A stretch of 64,000 bases of DNA from Rhineura floridana (lineage: Eukaryota > Chordata > Lepidosauria > Squamata > Rhineuridae): assembly GCF_030035675.1 (NCBI RefSeq), contig NC_084493.1, forward strand, positions 24,744,203 to 24,808,202, in the 5' to 3' direction. The notes below the pieces were generated by a model, which saw only the letters and a list, made by a program, of their open reading frames with translations, did no database searches and had not been told where the DNA came from. A program made the position numbers and the translations under genes. Below are positions 63,036 to 64,000 of the stretch, piece after piece. Numbering within the stretch: position 1 is the stretch's first letter; every line of letters starts with the position of its first letter.

Positions 63036-64000
63036 ATGGCTGTAAACCTGTTATCCGGGATGCCGATGGAGAGACTGAATGCTGTAAACTACTCCAGCTG
63101 GAAATGGAGAATGAGAGCAGTTCTGATTAAAGAAGATTTGAATGATGTCGTAGAAAACCCCCCTCCGGCAGCTCCTTCAGCAGCGTGGTTGAAGAAAGAC
63201 GAGAAAGCGAAGGCTTTTATTACTCTGGGGCTGTCTGATTCTCAACTGTTGCTGGTGAGTAATGAGCCGACAGCTAATCAGATGTGGGAGAAGCTAAGAG
63301 CCGCTCATGTGCAACAAACTGTGGGGAGCAGGCTGTGCTTAGCACGGAAACTTTATCAGATGCGTTTTACAGATGAAGTGACTATGACAGAGCATCTGGC
63401 TGAATTTCGTAGATTAAATGCTGAGCTGCAAGATAGAGGAGTGCAGCATAGTGACATTCAGATGGTCTATATCCTGTTATCTTCATTTAATCAAAAATGG
63501 GACGTGCTGGTCTCAAGCCTGGAAACTTTACCTGACGGACATCTGAATTTGGACTTTGTAGAACAGAAACTTCAACAAGAGTGGAATAGAAGACAAGAAA
63601 ATAAGAAAACAGAGTTAAAAGAGACTGTGGCTGTACAACAACAACATCTAAGAAGCAGGCAAGAGAATAAAATATGTTACTTTTGTGGGTCCCGTGGACA
63701 TATATGGAGACATTGTTTAAAGAAGAGGAATAGCAGGGGCTTTGGAAGTCAGAGAACAAGCGTGAACTTTATTACTAAGGAGGACAATAAACTAATTAAC
63801 TCTAAGTGGCTTCTTGACAGTGGAGCGTCTAATTGCCTAATCACAGACTCTAGTTTATTTTACACTTCAAAGCCGACGCAGGAGAAGCTTTATCTGGCTG
63901 ATGGATCGACTCAGGACGCGATTGCAACAGGCACTCTCAAGATGGGTAATTTGGGAATATTGACAGATGTATTACTGGTGTCTGGTTTAAAATATAACAT
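63036..64000 (+). CDS. Copia gag and protease, partial at window edge
   Basis: The frame opens MAVNLLSGMPMERLNAVNYS, like the N-terminus of copia-type gag (UBN2/gag-pre family region). The middle includes AHVQQTVGSRLCLARKLYQM and YILLSSFNQKW. A CCHC zinc knuckle (CYFCGSRGHIWRHC) follows, then the aspartic protease motif WLLDSGASNCLI. It reads into the window edge as a single frame, as copia elements usually encode gag and pol together. Confidence 0.88.
   Translation, partial: MAVNLLSGMPMERLNAVNYSSWKWRMRAVLIKEDLNDVVENPPPAAPSAAWLKKDEKAKAFITLGLSDSQLLLVSNEPTANQMWEKLRAAHVQQTVGSRLCLARKLYQMRFTDEVTMTEHLAEFRRLNAELQDRGVQHSDIQMVYILLSSFNQKWDVLVSSLETLPDGHLNLDFVEQKLQQEWNRRQENKKTELKETVAVQQQHLRSRQENKICYFCGSRGHIWRHCLKKRNSRGFGSQRTSVNFITKEDNKLINSKWLLDSGASNCLITDSSLFYTSKPTQEKLYLADGSTQDAIATGTLKMGNLGILTDVLLVSGLKYN

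Larger units (their letters stand above)
62604..64000 (+). mobile_element. Ty1/copia LTR retrotransposon, 5' part
   Basis: The visible parts in order are a 5' LTR (about 62604-62924), a primer binding site with GGTTATGGGCCCAG, a short leader, and a gag-protease frame from 63036 to the right edge. The binding site equals the one I recall from Drosophila copia, which uses an initiator-Met tRNA fragment. The element runs off the window, so reverse transcriptase, integrase and the 3' LTR are not seen. The visible frame looks whole. With one LTR in view its age cannot be estimated. Confidence 0.9.

Overview
This window looks like squamate reptile (lizard or snake) nuclear DNA. The evidence is the repeat mix: a Bov-B LINE 3' end, tRNA-derived SINEs that carry the Bov-B tail (Sauria-SINE type), CR1 and L2 LINE remnants, very many small hAT-type DNA transposons, and compact GT-AG introns in the host genes. 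The species cannot be named from sequence alone.

The only host genes I can support are two complete cytochrome P450 CYP1A genes. Both are on the minus strand, head to tail, each with six coding exons. Copy 1 (22351-32245) encodes 514 aa and copy 2 (48176-57398) encodes 522 aa. All splice phases agree, and both keep the N-terminal anchor, the I-helix threonine, ExxR, PERF and the haem cysteine. About 16 kb of repeat-rich DNA separates them. No flanking host gene is visible in the 22 kb beyond copy 1 or the 6.6 kb upstream of copy 2.

The rest is mostly transposon debris, much of it nested. The main element is a 5.38-kb hAT transposon (14223-19603) with a perfect 8-bp target duplication. It carries a four-exon, 729-codon BED-finger transposase that reads open except for one 553-bp L2-tailed insertion. 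Short palindromic elements with the same termini lie at 3408, 30867 and 47570, two of them with target duplications. At least eight hAT-like families can be told apart by their termini, and about a dozen copies have 8-bp duplications readable by eye. Several of these palindromes share one inner core behind different terminal sequences.

Region by region: 1-11.8 kb holds short hAT elements and SINEs; 11.8-13.9 kb a non-autonomous hAT; 14.2-19.6 kb the autonomous-type hAT; 20-22.3 kb repeats; 22.35-32.25 kb CYP1A copy 1, with a hairpin array and an L2/Bov-B nest in its introns; 32.3-48.1 kb repeats, including a candidate solo LTR, L2 and CR1 pieces; 48.2-57.4 kb CYP1A copy 2, with a SINE split by two hAT insertions; 57.4-62.6 kb repeats, a CCTT microsatellite and a palindromic Tigger-like element. 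From about 62.6 kb to the right edge is the 5' part of a Ty1/copia retrotransposon.

All calls come from reading the sequence by eye. Repeat borders without a stated target duplication are approximate.
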